Shown: positions 16,062-25,082 of the stretch, piece by piece
How positions within the stretch are numbered: position 1 is the first letter of the stretch
Layout: the number at the start of each line of letters is the position of its first letter
Assembly (NCBI GenBank): GCA_016926875.1
Contig: JAFGNU010000083.1
Span: 1-64,000, forward strand
Source of the DNA: Anaerolineae bacterium
GTDB taxonomy: Bacteria; Chloroflexota; Anaerolineae; Aggregatilineales; Aggregatilineaceae
Direction of reading: 5' to 3'
DNA length: 64,000 nucleotides
Made by a program: the position numbers and the translations under genes
The notes under the pieces: generated by a model
The model's database searches: none
What the model saw: only the letters and a program-made list of their open reading frames with translations
Told to the model about the DNA's origin: nothing

Positions 16062-17871
16062 CATTGTGCTGGAAGGTCCGATTGCCGACGTCCGCGAGCG
16101 CGAAGTGCGGCTGCTGCACGAGGTGGCGGAGATCGTCGGGCAGGTCGAAGCAGACAGTTCGGAAGACAAAAAGCGGTTGCAGCAGAACGCCGCCGACCTG
16201 CAAGAGATGTTTTTCCTGGTGGTCGTGGTGGGCGAATTCAACGCGGGCAAGTCGAGCTTGATCAACGCGCTGCTGGGCGATGACCTGCTGCCGATGGGCA
16301 TCACGCCGACCACCGACGCAATTGAACTGGTGCGCTGGTCTACCCGGCGCAGCAAAGAGCCGGACTGGCGCGAACCCGGCATTGTGCGCGAATGGACGCA
16401 TCCCAACACGGGCGGTCCCGGCGTGGTGATCGTGGACACACCCGGCACCGGCTCGGTGTTCCGCAAGCATGAGCGCATCGCCAAGGGCTTTTTGAGCCGC
16501 AGCGACCTGGTGATCTTCCTGCTGTCCGCCAAGCGCGCTCTGGCCGAAACCGAGCGGCTGTACCTGGAACTGGCGCGCGACTATGGCAAAAAGATCGTGG
16601 TGATCATCAACCAGGCGGACTTGCTCAAGAAAAACGAGCAGAAAGAAGTGCAGGCCTTTGTGCAGCAGCAGTTGGTTGAACTGCTCGACCTGCGTCCGGA
16701 GATATTTATGGTATCGGCCAAGCTGGCGCTGAAGGACAAGGACAGGGCCGCAGCGGGCGGGTTGTTCGCCGGGATCGCGGGTGACCCTGGCGGTATGAAC
16801 GCAGTACGTGAATACCTGCAAGCTATTTTTCAGCGTGTGCCCCCGGCCAAGCAGAAGCTGTACGCCCAGTTAGATTTTACGGACAGCCTGATCCACAAGT
16901 ACTCCGATCACCTTGATACGCAGATCGGCCTGATCACGTCTGATACCGCGCTGGCCGAAGACTTGCGCCAGGAGCTTGAGCAGCAGGCCGGTTCGCTCGA
17001 CGTGCACCTGGCATCGGCTAACCGTGAACTGGACCGCGTGTTTGTTGACCTGAAAACGCGCGGGCACACGTTCATTCGCGAGAACCTGACGCTCCAACGC
17101 GCGGCCCATACGCTCGACCGCGAAGCCGTCCGTGACGAGTTCGAAAAGCAGGTTGTGGGCAGCGCCCTGGACCAGATCACCGGTATCTCGGAGCAGTACG
17201 TCAACGCGGTGGTGGACAACAGCCGCCGCTACTGGCGCAGCATCATCGACCGGTTGAATAAGCTCGAAACCATGCTGAGCCAGGAAGTGGGCACGGTGGA
17301 TGCTACCGGCTACGCCGAGCAGCGCGCCGCCTTGCAAGATGCCATCGCCATCGCTGACGCCGAGCTGAAGTCCTATACCGATAACAGCCTGGTGGAGAAC
17401 CTGCGGAACACGTTCCGGGGCAACCTGGTGGGCTTCTCGGCGGGCTTTACGGCAGCGTTGGGCGGTATTATTGCTGTCGTAGTGGGCGTGGCGGCACCGG
17501 GCGCGGTCACGGCAGCGAGTGGGGCGATCCTGGCAACGCTGGTCGTTGGCCCCGCCCTGGTGGTCGGCGGCGGCGCAGCGACCGTGTTGTACTGGCGCAA
17601 GCTGAAACGCGACGCCAGTAAAGAGCTTGAGCAGCGCCTGAATACGCTCCAATACAGCTATCACGAGTCGATGCGGGACCTGACTAACCGCGAACGCAAC
17701 CGCCTGCTGCAATACGGCCAGCAAATCCTGTCGCCGGTCTTTAGCCAGCTCACCGTGATCGGCGACCGCTACCAGGGACAAAAGAAAGCCCTGCAAGACA
17801 AAGCAGCGCTTTCTCAACAACTGCGCCAGGAAATCGACGCGATCCAGATCATCACCGAAGAACAACGATAG
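16054..17871 (+). CDS. Bacterial dynamin-like GTPase, second of a tandem pair
   Basis: 605 residues. G1 is G-E-F-N-A-G-K-S-S (60-68), switch I threonines lie in T-P-T-T-D, the G3 is D-T-P-G-T and G4 is N-Q-A-D. A long helical middle part follows, and a glycine/alanine-rich hydrophobic hairpin near 460-515 probably inserts into membrane. A charged coiled-coil tail ends the protein. It differs clearly from its upstream partner, so this is an old duplication or partnership, not a recent copy. Expression should be coupled through the eight-base overlap. It converges on the DUF503 gene with no visible terminator between. Confidence 0.9.
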   Translation: MTDIVLEGPIADVREREVRLLHEVAEIVGQVEADSSEDKKRLQQNAADLQEMFFLVVVVGEFNAGKSSLINALLGDDLLPMGITPTTDAIELVRWSTRRSKEPDWREPGIVREWTHPNTGGPGVVIVDTPGTGSVFRKHERIAKGFLSRSDLVIFLLSAKRALAETERLYLELARDYGKKIVVIINQADLLKKNEQKEVQAFVQQQLVELLDLRPEIFMVSAKLALKDKDRAAAGGLFAGIAGDPGGMNAVREYLQAIFQRVPPAKQKLYAQLDFTDSLIHKYSDHLDTQIGLITSDTALAEDLRQELEQQAGSLDVHLASANRELDRVFVDLKTRGHTFIRENLTLQRAAHTLDREAVRDEFEKQVVGSALDQITGISEQYVNAVVDNSRRYWRSIIDRLNKLETMLSQEVGTVDATGYAEQRAALQDAIAIADAELKSYTDNSLVENLRNTFRGNLVGFSAGFTAALGGIIAVVVGVAAPGAVTAASGAILATLVVGPALVVGGGAATVLYWRKLKRDASKELEQRLNTLQYSYHESMRDLTNRERNRLLQYGQQILSPVFSQLTVIGDRYQGQKKALQDKAALSQQLRQEIDAIQIITEEQR

Positions 17872-17884
17872 CTACAGCGCTCGC

Positions 17885-18178
17885 CTAGTTGAAGTGAATT
17901 ACTTCGAAGGTGTGATCCACGATGGTCACATCCGGGCGGTTGCGCTCGATCCAGCCCAACACACTTTCCAGTTTAGATTCGGCATGCGCTGCGCTGGTGC
18001 TGACAATCGCTACGCCCAGCAGCGCCGACTGCCACACGTCGTGCAGGTCCACTTCGGCGACGGCGATGTTAAATGTCTTGTGCAGGCGTGCGATCAACGG
18101 CTTCAGGATGCCGCGCTTTTCTTTCAGCGACGTCACGCCAGGCAGTTGCAGGTCGATCATAGCGGCGATGATTACCAT
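17885..18178 (-). CDS. DUF503 family protein
   Basis: 97-residue protein matching the DUF503/YlxP family: V-I-I-A-A-M-I-D-L-Q-L-P near the start, S-L-K-E-K-R at 17-22, and a closing strand V-I-H-F-N. Members are small alpha-beta proteins often near ribosome-maturation genes; function is not established. Here it sits 11 bases after the mannose-1-phosphate guanylyltransferase and downstream of the rimM/dprA group, matching that association only loosely. Confidence 0.85.
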   Translation of the reverse strand: MVIIAAMIDLQLPGVTSLKEKRGILKPLIARLHKTFNIAVAEVDLHDVWQSALLGVAIVSTSAAHAESKLESVLGWIERNRPDVTIVDHTFEVIHFN

Positions 18179-18189
18179 GCGCCTGCCAC

Positions 18190-19275
18190 CTACAGGTGAA
18201 TCTCGTCCCCGGATTCTTTGAGCTTGCCGACCACCTGGCGCACATCCTGCGAGCGGTCGCGGTGGCAGACCAGCAGCACGTCGTCGGTGTCCACGATCAC
18301 GATGTCCTCGATGCCAATGGTCACAACCATGCGGTTACTGACAACCAGCGTTTCCCTGGTATCGATCTTGATGTGTTCCTGGCCGCGCCCGCGCGATACA
18401 TTGCCGTTCAGATCGCCCGCCAGCACTTCAAACAGCGTCGCCCAACTGCCCACATCGCTCCAGCCAATATCGACCGGGATCACGGCGACGTCTTTGGCGC
18501 CTTCCATCACGGCGTAGTCTATCGAGAGCTTTTTCATGCTGGGCCACAGGCGATCCAGCGTTTCCCGGTAGCTGTCGCTGCCAATTGCGCGTTTGATCTC
18601 TTCCAGCAGCGCGTACATGGTTGGCTGCTGCCGCGCGAACTCGCTGAGGACCTGGTACGCTTTCCAGATGAACATCCCGCTGTTCCAACTGTACAGCCCG
18701 GTGGTAAGAAACTGAACCGCCGTGTCGGGATCGGGTTTTTCGGTGAACCCGGCGGAGTGATACGTCTGGAACCCGTCGATCTGGGCCAATTCCTCACCAC
18801 GCTTGATGTAGCCAAAGCCGGTGGAAGGAAACGACGGCGAGATGCCAAGTGTCACGATGTATTCTCGTGATGCGAGTTCGCCCGCTGCGGACAGCACCCG
18901 GCGGAACTTTGGCTGGTCGGCGATGTGGTGATCGGCGGTCAGCACGGCGATCACCGCGTCCGGGTCGCGGTGCTGGATGTGCAGCGTACCCAGTGCTGCT
19001 GCCGGGCCGCTGTCCTGGCCGAATGGTTCAACAATGAAGTTCTCAACCGGCACTTGCGGGACGCTCTGGCTCAGCCGCTCGACGTGCTCGCGACCGGTCA
19101 CGACAAAAATATAATCCGGCTCCATCAGCGGGCTGAGTCGTTCCACCGAAACCTGGAACATGGTCCGCTGTTCTTCAACCAACGACAGCATCTGCTTGGG
19201 GCGGGTCTTGCGGCTGAGCGGCCACAGGCGTGTGCCACCCCCCCCCGCCATAATCAAAGCGTAGAAATTGTTCAT
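18190..19275 (-). CDS. manC: Mannose-1-phosphate guanylyltransferase
   Basis: Nucleotidyltransferase of 361 residues producing GDP-mannose from mannose-1-phosphate and GTP. The signature M-A-G-G-G-G-T-R-L-W-P-L-S-R, then R-P-K-Q, is at the N-terminus; F-I-V-E-P-F-G and the F-T-E-K-P segment follow. The C-terminal cupin phosphomannose isomerase found in bifunctional enzymes is absent, so this is the short monofunctional form. GDP-mannose would feed mannosylation or polysaccharide synthesis, possibly serving the glycosyltransferases elsewhere in the window. TATAAA at 19301-19296 is a possible -10. Confidence 0.93.
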   Translation of the reverse strand: MNNFYALIMAGGGGTRLWPLSRKTRPKQMLSLVEEQRTMFQVSVERLSPLMEPDYIFVVTGREHVERLSQSVPQVPVENFIVEPFGQDSGPAAALGTLHIQHRDPDAVIAVLTADHHIADQPKFRRVLSAAGELASREYIVTLGISPSFPSTGFGYIKRGEELAQIDGFQTYHSAGFTEKPDPDTAVQFLTTGLYSWNSGMFIWKAYQVLSEFARQQPTMYALLEEIKRAIGSDSYRETLDRLWPSMKKLSIDYAVMEGAKDVAVIPVDIGWSDVGSWATLFEVLAGDLNGNVSRGRGQEHIKIDTRETLVVSNRMVVTIGIEDIVIVDTDDVLLVCHRDRSQDVRQVVGKLKESGDEIHL

Positions 19276-19337
19276 ATTCTTTTCACTTTTCCCGATTTAT
19301 AACAATCAAAGCGCCGTATCTACCCGGCGCACAATGC

Positions 19338-20453
19338 TCAGTCCAGGCGGTATGGTTCGCCGCCCTGGCGGGCCAGGATATACATCATCCCGTCTGCCCG
19401 GCGCACCAGCCCTTTTAGCTCCATCAGCGCCAGCGTGCTGCTGACCTGCGTGATCGGCAGGCCGGAGCGCTGGCACAGGTCGTCAATATGCAGCGGCTCA
19501 TCGCCCAGGCAGCGCGCTAACGCCTCTTCGGTTGGGTTGGCCGGTGCGATTTCGCGCATCTGCGTGCGCGTTTCAACCGTCGAGCGTGTCAAATTCAGCT
19601 CATCCATAATGTCTTCGGCGCTGATAACCAGCTTGGCGCCGCTTTGAATCAGCCGGTTTGCGCCCAGGCTGCTTTTGGCAGTTACCTTGCCCGGCACGGC
19701 GAACACATCCCGGCCCTGCTCGGCGGCGCTGTCGGCGGTCAGCAGCGCACCGCTGCTTTCGGGCGCTTCGACCACCGTCACACCCAGCGATAAGCCGCTG
19801 ATGATCCGGTTGCGCACCGGAAAGTTTTTGCCTTCCGGCTGCGTGCCGGGCGGAAACTCGGTTACCAACGCGCCGTTTTCTACAATGGCCTCAGCCAGTT
19901 TGCGATGGTCTGGCGGGTAGACCAGATCGATCCCGCAGCCGAGCACCGCAATCGTCCGCCCGCCAGCATCCAGCGCGGCCTTGTGCGCAGCGGCGTCAAT
20001 ACCCAGTGCCAGTCCGCTGATAATCGTGATCCCGGCGTGAACCAGCGGCGTCACCAGCCGGTATGTCATATCGCGCCCATAAGCAGTGGCGCGGCGCGTT
20101 CCCACAAATGCGACCGCCCACTGATCGGCATCCGACAGCGTGCCCTTGACGTACAGCACCGGCGGCGCGTCCGGCAGTTCGCGCAGCAGGACCGGGTAAT
20201 CTGGATCATCAAGCGTCAGGGCGGTTGCGCCCAGCCGGTCCACGTCCTGTAACAGCCGGTCCAGATCAATCGACTGGCGGACGTGCAGCAGGTTGTCCAG
20301 CGAGCGGCGGTCCAGCCCGGCGGCAGCTAAATCTGCCTCGGCAGCCTGCCAGGCGATTTCCAGATCGCCAAAGCGCTGGCGCAGCGCGCGCAGCCGTATC
20401 GGGCCGATCCCCTTGACAATGTTAAATCCCAGCCAGTACTTTCGCCCGCTCAT
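19338..20453 (-). CDS. dprA: DNA-processing protein DprA
   Basis: 371 residues. The Rossmann-like DprA core is clear: A-F-V-G-T-R-R-A-T, then I-S-G-L-A-L-G-I-D-A-A-A-H and V-L-G-C-G-I-D-L-V-Y-P. An N-terminal helix-hairpin-helix-like part (G-I-G-P-I-R-L-R-A-L) and a C-terminal winged-helix (D-D-L-C-Q-R-S-G-L) are also present. DprA protects incoming single-stranded DNA and loads RecA in natural transformation. It follows rimM by 36 bases; no com genes are in the window. Confidence 0.95.
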   Translation of the reverse strand: MSGRKYWLGFNIVKGIGPIRLRALRQRFGDLEIAWQAAEADLAAAGLDRRSLDNLLHVRQSIDLDRLLQDVDRLGATALTLDDPDYPVLLRELPDAPPVLYVKGTLSDADQWAVAFVGTRRATAYGRDMTYRLVTPLVHAGITIISGLALGIDAAAHKAALDAGGRTIAVLGCGIDLVYPPDHRKLAEAIVENGALVTEFPPGTQPEGKNFPVRNRIISGLSLGVTVVEAPESSGALLTADSAAEQGRDVFAVPGKVTAKSSLGANRLIQSGAKLVISAEDIMDELNLTRSTVETRTQMREIAPANPTEEALARCLGDEPLHIDDLCQRSGLPITQVSSTLALMELKGLVRRADGMMYILARQGGEPYRLD

Positions 20454-20489
20454 GAGTCACATACAATCCAAAATAAACAGGATGGTTGG

Positions 20490-21068
20490 TTAATTATCGA
20501 CCAGTCCATCCAGCAGTTGAACGATCATTTTTTTGGCGTTAACGTCGACGTTTAGAATACAGTCCTCGATGGCGGGCAGCAAAATCTCGCCGCGCGGCCC
20601 GTGCACCACGTACACGTCATTTGCCCCCGTCTCGATCACCTCGCTCACATCACCCAGGTATTCATCCTCGGCGGTATAGACCGAAATGCCGATGACCTGG
20701 TACAGGTAAAATTCACCTTCTTCCAGCGGTACAGCGTCGTTTAGAGCGACCATTACGTACTGGCTGCGCAGGGGTTCGGCAGCAGTTCGATCTCGAATAT
20801 GTTCAAGTTGCAGAATGAGATACTTGGAGTGTTTGCGCACACCCACTACCCGGCGCTCGGTCGCGGTGGATGCGTCGTCAGGATCAGGCCCGATGTATAC
20901 ATACGATTCAGGCATGATGCGCTCAGGGTAAGCGGTCAGCACCTCGACGCGCAGTTCGCCACGCACGCCGTGTGGTCGCAGCACCCGGCCTAGCAGCAAA
21001 AATGGCGGCTGTGTGGACAAGGGCGACTGGGAAGGCATAGCACCTGTATTGTTCAAGCGTGCGCTCAA
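20490..21068 (-). CDS. rimM: Ribosome maturation factor RimM
   Basis: 192 residues. The start of the conserved part is L-L-G-R-V-L-R-P-H-G-V-R-G-E-L-R-V; the PRC-barrel part includes Y-L-G-D-V-S-E-V-I-E-T-G-A-N-D-V-Y-V-V and ends with I-L-L-P-A-I-E-D-C-I. RimM binds S19 and helps mature the 30S head. The TTG at 21068 overlaps the khpA stop (TTGA); an ATG at 21038 is a reasonable alternative, since the first 20 residues are not conserved. The order khpA-rimM after rpsP is classic; trmD, often next, is replaced by dprA. Confidence 0.94.
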   Translation of the reverse strand: MSARLNNTGAMPSQSPLSTQPPFLLLGRVLRPHGVRGELRVEVLTAYPERIMPESYVYIGPDPDDASTATERRVVGVRKHSKYLILQLEHIRDRTAAEPLRSQYVMVALNDAVPLEEGEFYLYQVIGISVYTAEDEYLGDVSEVIETGANDVYVVHGPRGEILLPAIEDCILNVDVNAKKMIVQLLDGLVDN

Positions 21069-21292
21069 ATGATGTCCAGATTAACGCGCCTGCCGTGCTT
21101 GGCCGCTACCACCCGCACCAGCACTCGCATGGCGTTTGCGACCCGTCCGCTTTTCCCGATCACGCGGCCCATGTCTTCTTGCGCAACTTCCAGTTCCAAT
21201 GTAGTCGTGGACCCGCGAGAAATTTCGGTTACCATTACCTGCGAAGGGTCGTCAACCAATGACTTGGCAATGTATTCAACCAGTTCTTTCAT
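21065..21292 (-). CDS. khpA: KH-domain RNA-binding protein KhpA
   Basis: 75-residue single KH domain protein. The G-x-x-G loop is in V-I-G-K-S-G-R-V-A-N-A-M-R, and the N-terminus K-E-L-V-E-Y-I-A-K-S-L-V is typical. KhpA binds RNA and partners with KhpB in other bacteria to affect cell elongation and translation. It lies between rpsP and rimM, with a four-base overlap to rimM. Confidence 0.95.
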   Translation of the reverse strand: MKELVEYIAKSLVDDPSQVMVTEISRGSTTTLELEVAQEDMGRVIGKSGRVANAMRVLVRVVAAKHGRRVNLDII

Positions 21293-21443
21293 AGCATTCT
21301 ATCCTACATCTAATGATGCAAAGCGCCGCACAGCGCCACCGGCTCAATATTACCGGATAGCCCAAATGCGGACAGCGGCAGAAAAGCTGTGCCGTCCGCA
21401 TGGAAAATCCGGCATATGTAGCCTCGCAAAGCGCGGCCCCTGG

Positions 21444-22064
21444 TTATTCAGCCGCTTTGTCGTCGTCGGCTTCAGGCTCTTCTGTCTCGTCGGGTTCAGC
21501 TTCTTCGACTTCTTCGGCTGCCTCTGCCTCGACAATTTCCGCCGCTTCGGGTTCTTCTTCGGCCTCTTCGATTTCCGGCTCTTCCGCTTTGGTTTCTTCC
21601 GCTTCAAGCTCTTCAATCGCTTCGGCTTCCGCCTCGATCAGCTCAGCCTCGTCGAATTCTTCAACGACCTCAGGCTGGGCCGGTCCGGCTGCCCTGGCCA
21701 TTTCGGCGAGTTCCTCAACGGTGTAGCTGGTCTTTGGGCTGATTGGTCCCCGCGCTTCGGCTTCCGCCTGGGCTTCGGCCAGCAGGGTTTCCAATGCCTC
21801 GCCCTGGCGCAGCCGTTCGAAACGGCCCCACGTCCCGACCTTGTCCAGGATACGGCGCACAGGGTCGCTGGGCTGCGCGCCCTGCTGCAACCAGTGCAGC
21901 GCACGGTCTTCCTGAACGGTCATCGTTGCCGGTTGGGTCCGGGGATTATAAAAGCCGATGATCTCGATATAGCGTCCATCGCGCGGGCTGCGCGAGTCGG
22001 CGACCACAATGCGATAGCTGGGTTGTTTTTTGCGCCCTACACGACGCAAACGAATGCGAACCAT
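21444..22064 (-). CDS. rpsP: 30S ribosomal protein S16 with long acidic C-terminal tail
   Basis: The first 90 or so residues are ordinary S16: [20 protein letters not shown], then I-G-F-Y-N-P and D-R-A-L-H-W-L. The rest of the 206 residues is an extension. A helix-like segment (about 90-125) leads into a tail (131-206) made almost only of Glu, Ala, Pro and Asp. Usual S16 is 80-100 residues. Such a tail would be highly negative and disordered. It starts the rpsP-khpA-rimM group downstream of ffh and has a TATAAT just upstream. Confidence 0.95.
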   Translation of the reverse strand: MVRIRLRRVGRKKQPSYRIVVADSRSPRDGRYIEIIGFYNPRTQPATMTVQEDRALHWLQQGAQPSDPVRRILDKVGTWGRFERLRQGEALETLLAEAQAEAEARGPISPKTSYTVEELAEMARAAGPAQPEVVEEFDEAELIEAEAEAIEELEAEETKAEEPEIEEAEEEPEAAEIVEAEAAEEVEEAEPDETEEPEADDDKAAE

Positions 22065-22176
22065 ATGGTAACCACCTGTCCTTCTGCTTGATGGCGAGTG
22101 TTTATGATCTCTGTCGCGCGGTGTAAGAGGATATGGCAGGGAAGGACACTGCCTGGATAACCCGCGACAACAGGGG

Positions 22177-22182
22177 ATTATA
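22177..22182 (-). promoter_or_regulatory. Probable -10 box of rpsP operon (TATAAT)
   Basis: TATAAT framed as GGGG-TATAAT-CCCC, just past the ffh stop and 113 bases before the rpsP ATG. The -35 is poor, so initiation may be weak or helped by another factor. Confidence 0.4.
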
Positions 22183-22190
22183 CCCCAAAC

Positions 22191-23519
22191 CTAACGAAAC
22201 ATGCCGGGAATCTTGGGCATGTGCCCTTTCCCGATCATTTGCATCAGACGCTGCATTTCGCGAAACTGCTTCAGCAGCGTGTTGATATCCTGTACGCTGG
22301 TGCCGCTGCCGGTAGCGATCCGTCGTTTCCGGCTGGCATTGATAATTTTGGGCTTGCGCCGCTCGGCGGGCGTCATCGAATAGATGATAGCCTCCACCTT
22401 TTTGAGCTGCCGCTGCGCCTGCTCGTTGTCGATATCCACCTGCTGCCGCAGGCGCGCCATACCGGGGATCATATCCATGATCTGCCCGACGGAACCCAAT
22501 CTTTTGACCTGGTGAAGCTGCTTCAAAAAATCTTCGAGCGTGAACTCGTTTTTCAACAACTTGCGTTGCAGCCGCTCGGCTTCGCGTTCGTCAAATGCTT
22601 CTTCTGCGCGTTCGATCAGCGTGAGCATATCGCCCATGCCCAGGATGCGCGACGCCAGCCGGTCCGGGTGGAACAGCTCCAACGCATCGAGCTTTTCGCC
22701 CACGCCCATGTATTTTATCGGGACGCCCGTCACCTCGCGCATGGAGATCGCCGCGCCGCCGCGCGCGTCACCGTCCACCTTGGTCAGGATCAACCCGGTC
22801 AGACCAACCTGTTCGTCAAACCCTTCGGCGATGCGTACTGCTTCCTGACCAGTCATTGCGTCGGCAACCAACAAGATTTCGGCGGGCTGCGTGCGATCAC
22901 GGATCGCTTCCAGCTCGCGCATCATGTCGGCGTTGATTTGCAGCCGCCCGGCGGTATCCAGGATAACGACGGTCGCGTCATTCTCCCTGGCAGCCTTGAC
23001 TGCCCGCTCGCAGATGTCGGGCGGTGGCGCGCCCGTGCCCTCTTCATAAACCGGGATGTCCAACTGTTTACCGAGCGCCACTACCTGGTCAACCGCTGCC
23101 GGGCGGTACGTGTCTGCGGCCACCATCCAGGGGCGGCGACCATCACGGCGCAGCGTCAGCGCGAGCTTGGCAGCAGTGGTCGTTTTGCCGGAGCCTTGAA
23201 GCCCGACCAGCATGATCACGCGGGGCGTGGGCCCGCTCAAGTTCAACCGGCCCGCCTCGCCCAGCGTTTCGATCAGTTCTTCATGAACGATTTTAATAAC
23301 TTGCTGGGATGGTTTCAGGCTCTTTTGGACTTCGGCGCCAATCGCACGCTCGCGCACGCGGCGAATGAAGTCCTTAGCGACCTTCAGGTTGACATCAGCT
23401 TCCAGCAGCGCCATGCGCACTTCACGCAGCGCCGCGCTGACATCCGCCTCGGTTAATTTGCCCTTGCGGCCAAGCTGGTCAAAAACGGTTTGAAGACGAT
23501 CACTCAGGCTCTCGAACAT
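22191..23519 (-). CDS. ffh: Signal recognition particle protein Ffh
   Basis: 442-residue SRP54 GTPase that binds SRP RNA and signal sequences and docks with FtsY. N-domain is M-F-E-S-L-S-D-R-L-Q; G-domain has G-L-Q-G-S-G-K-T-T-T, D-T-A-G-R-L and T-K-V-D-G-D-A-R-G-G. The methionine-rich M domain fills the C-terminus, ending in K-I-P-G-M-F-R. Length is normal. It leads the ffh-rpsP-khpA-rimM cluster. No ylxM-like gene lies upstream, and I could not see an SRP RNA gene nearby. Confidence 0.97.
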   Translation of the reverse strand: MFESLSDRLQTVFDQLGRKGKLTEADVSAALREVRMALLEADVNLKVAKDFIRRVRERAIGAEVQKSLKPSQQVIKIVHEELIETLGEAGRLNLSGPTPRVIMLVGLQGSGKTTTAAKLALTLRRDGRRPWMVAADTYRPAAVDQVVALGKQLDIPVYEEGTGAPPPDICERAVKAARENDATVVILDTAGRLQINADMMRELEAIRDRTQPAEILLVADAMTGQEAVRIAEGFDEQVGLTGLILTKVDGDARGGAAISMREVTGVPIKYMGVGEKLDALELFHPDRLASRILGMGDMLTLIERAEEAFDEREAERLQRKLLKNEFTLEDFLKQLHQVKRLGSVGQIMDMIPGMARLRQQVDIDNEQAQRQLKKVEAIIYSMTPAERRKPKIINASRKRRIATGSGTSVQDINTLLKQFREMQRLMQMIGKGHMPKIPGMFR

Positions 23520-23522
23520 ACC

Positions 23523-23559
23523 TACCGGCCTAGAACGCTGTCGGTTTACCGGCCTCGAA
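23523..23559 (-). repeat. Direct repeat upstream of ffh
   Basis: TACCGGCCTAGAA (23523-23535) and TACCGGCCTCGAA (23547-23559) are 24 bases apart with one mismatch. They sit between a TATACT box (23571-23566, minus) and the ffh ATG, so they could be an operator or an RNA element. Confidence 0.35.
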
Positions 23560-23657
23560 TTGTAAAGTATAGCCGGGCGCCCGTCAAGCCTGTGAAGTCC
23601 GGTCGGTACCGTGCCGGGAGATCGAGACGGTATATGCTGCCTGGGCGGTATCTGGCA

Positions 23658-25082
23658 TTACCGGCTGCTCAGGTAATCGTGGATGCCGCGCGCCGCTTCG
23701 CGTCCTTCGTGGATGGCCCACACTACCAGCGATGCGCCCCGCGATGCATCCCCGGCGGCAAATAGACCGTCAACGCCAGTCATGTAACGCTCATCAACGG
23801 GGATATTGCCGCGCGCGTTGAGTTCGATGCCAAAGCCCGCGATCAGCTCGCTGTGTTCGACATGTACAAACCCCATTGCCAGCAGCACGAGATCGGCTTC
23901 CAGTTCAAATTCTGAGCCGGGAACCTCGGTCATCCGGTACTGGCCGTTGTCGTCGGCGTGCCACTCGACATGGACAGCGGACAGCTTTTGAACGTGTCCA
24001 TCCGTGGCGGAAAACTGCTGGGTGGCAATGTTGAACAGCCGCTTGCACCCTTCCTCGTGCGAACTGGAAGTTTTGTACAGCTTTGGCCACAGCGGCCAGG
24101 GCTGATCCGCCGGGCGTATTTCCGGTGGCGCGGGCAGCAGTTCGATCTGGGTGATGCTTTGAGCGCCCTGCCGGTTGGCCGTGCCGACGCAGTCCGAACC
24201 GGTATCACCGCCGCCGATGACCACCACGTGCTTATGCGCAGCGGTGATGCGTTCCGCGTCGGGAATCTCGTCACCGCGCACCAGCCGGTTTTGCTGCGTT
24301 AAATAATCGACGGCGAAGTGAATACCATCCAGATCGCGTCCTTCGATGGGCAGATCGCGCGGCTGCCGGGCGCCGATAGCCAGGCATACGGCGTTATACT
24401 CAGCCTGGATGTCGTCCACACTGATATCTTCCCCGACCTTGACGCCGGTCTGGACGGTCAGCCCTTCCGCTTGCAGAATGGCGATTCGCCGGTCGATGAT
24501 GCGTTTGTCCAGCTTAAAGTCCGGCACGCCAAACCGCAGATAGCCGCCGACCGCGTCCGCCGCTTCATACAGCACAACCGTGTGCCCGGCTTTGTTCAGG
24601 CTGTCTGCGCAGGCCAACCCTGCCGGGCCGCTGCCGATAACGGCTACCTTTTTACCCGTGCGGCGTGCTGGCGGCTTCGGCTGGACGTAACCGGCCTCAA
24701 AGGCGTGCTCGATCACGGCCAGTTCGTTTTCCCGGATCGTGACCGGGTCATCGTTGATCCCCAACACGCACGACGCTTCGCACGGCGCCGGGCACAGCCT
24801 GCCGGTGAATTCTGGGAAGTTGTTTGTTGCTTGCAGAATGTCATAGGCGGCCTGCCAGTTGCCCTGCGCGAGTTTGGCCTGCCATTCGGGCATGATATTG
24901 CTCACGGGACACGCCCAGTGACAGAATGGCACGCCGCAGTCCATACACCGCAACGCCTGGCGCATACGCGCATCGTCGGGCAGCAGTCGCTCAACCTCGT
25001 CATAATCCTGGATGCGCTCGGTTACCGGGCGGTAGCCGCTGTCAACACGGTTGATCGTGATAAAGCTCCTGGGGTCGCCCAT
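23658..25082 (-). CDS. gltD: Glutamate synthase small subunit
   Basis: 474 residues; NADPH-oxidising, FAD-containing subunit that passes electrons to GltB. The N-terminal iron-sulfur part shows R-C-M-D-C-G-V-P-F-C-H-W-A-C-P and L-C-P-A-P-C-E-A-S-C. The FAD site is V-I-G-S-G-P-A-G-L-A-C-A; the NADPH site is V-V-I-G-G-G-D-T-G-S-D-C. The C-terminal G-L-F-A-A-G-D-A-S-R-G completes the FAD fold. The ATG shares one base with the gltB stop (TGATG), giving tight coupling. Confidence 0.96.
   Translation of the reverse strand: MGDPRSFITINRVDSGYRPVTERIQDYDEVERLLPDDARMRQALRCMDCGVPFCHWACPVSNIMPEWQAKLAQGNWQAAYDILQATNNFPEFTGRLCPAPCEASCVLGINDDPVTIRENELAVIEHAFEAGYVQPKPPARRTGKKVAVIGSGPAGLACADSLNKAGHTVVLYEAADAVGGYLRFGVPDFKLDKRIIDRRIAILQAEGLTVQTGVKVGEDISVDDIQAEYNAVCLAIGARQPRDLPIEGRDLDGIHFAVDYLTQQNRLVRGDEIPDAERITAAHKHVVVIGGGDTGSDCVGTANRQGAQSITQIELLPAPPEIRPADQPWPLWPKLYKTSSSHEEGCKRLFNIATQQFSATDGHVQKLSAVHVEWHADDNGQYRMTEVPGSEFELEADLVLLAMGFVHVEHSELIAGFGIELNARGNIPVDERYMTGVDGLFAAGDASRGASLVVWAIHEGREAARGIHDYLSSR

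Noticed and set aside
21069-22091. Plus-strand frame of 340 codons opposite rpsP and khpA
   Set aside because: Its Phe/Ser-rich composition is the complement of Glu/Ala codons in the S16 tail; rpsP and khpA are clear genes on the other strand.
22221-23456. Plus-strand 411-codon frame opposite ffh
   Set aside because: ffh has full domain conservation; the opposite frame has none.
23520-23657. SRP RNA gene near ffh
   Set aside because: The conserved GGAAGCAGC-type core was not found in this gap or the neighbouring ones.
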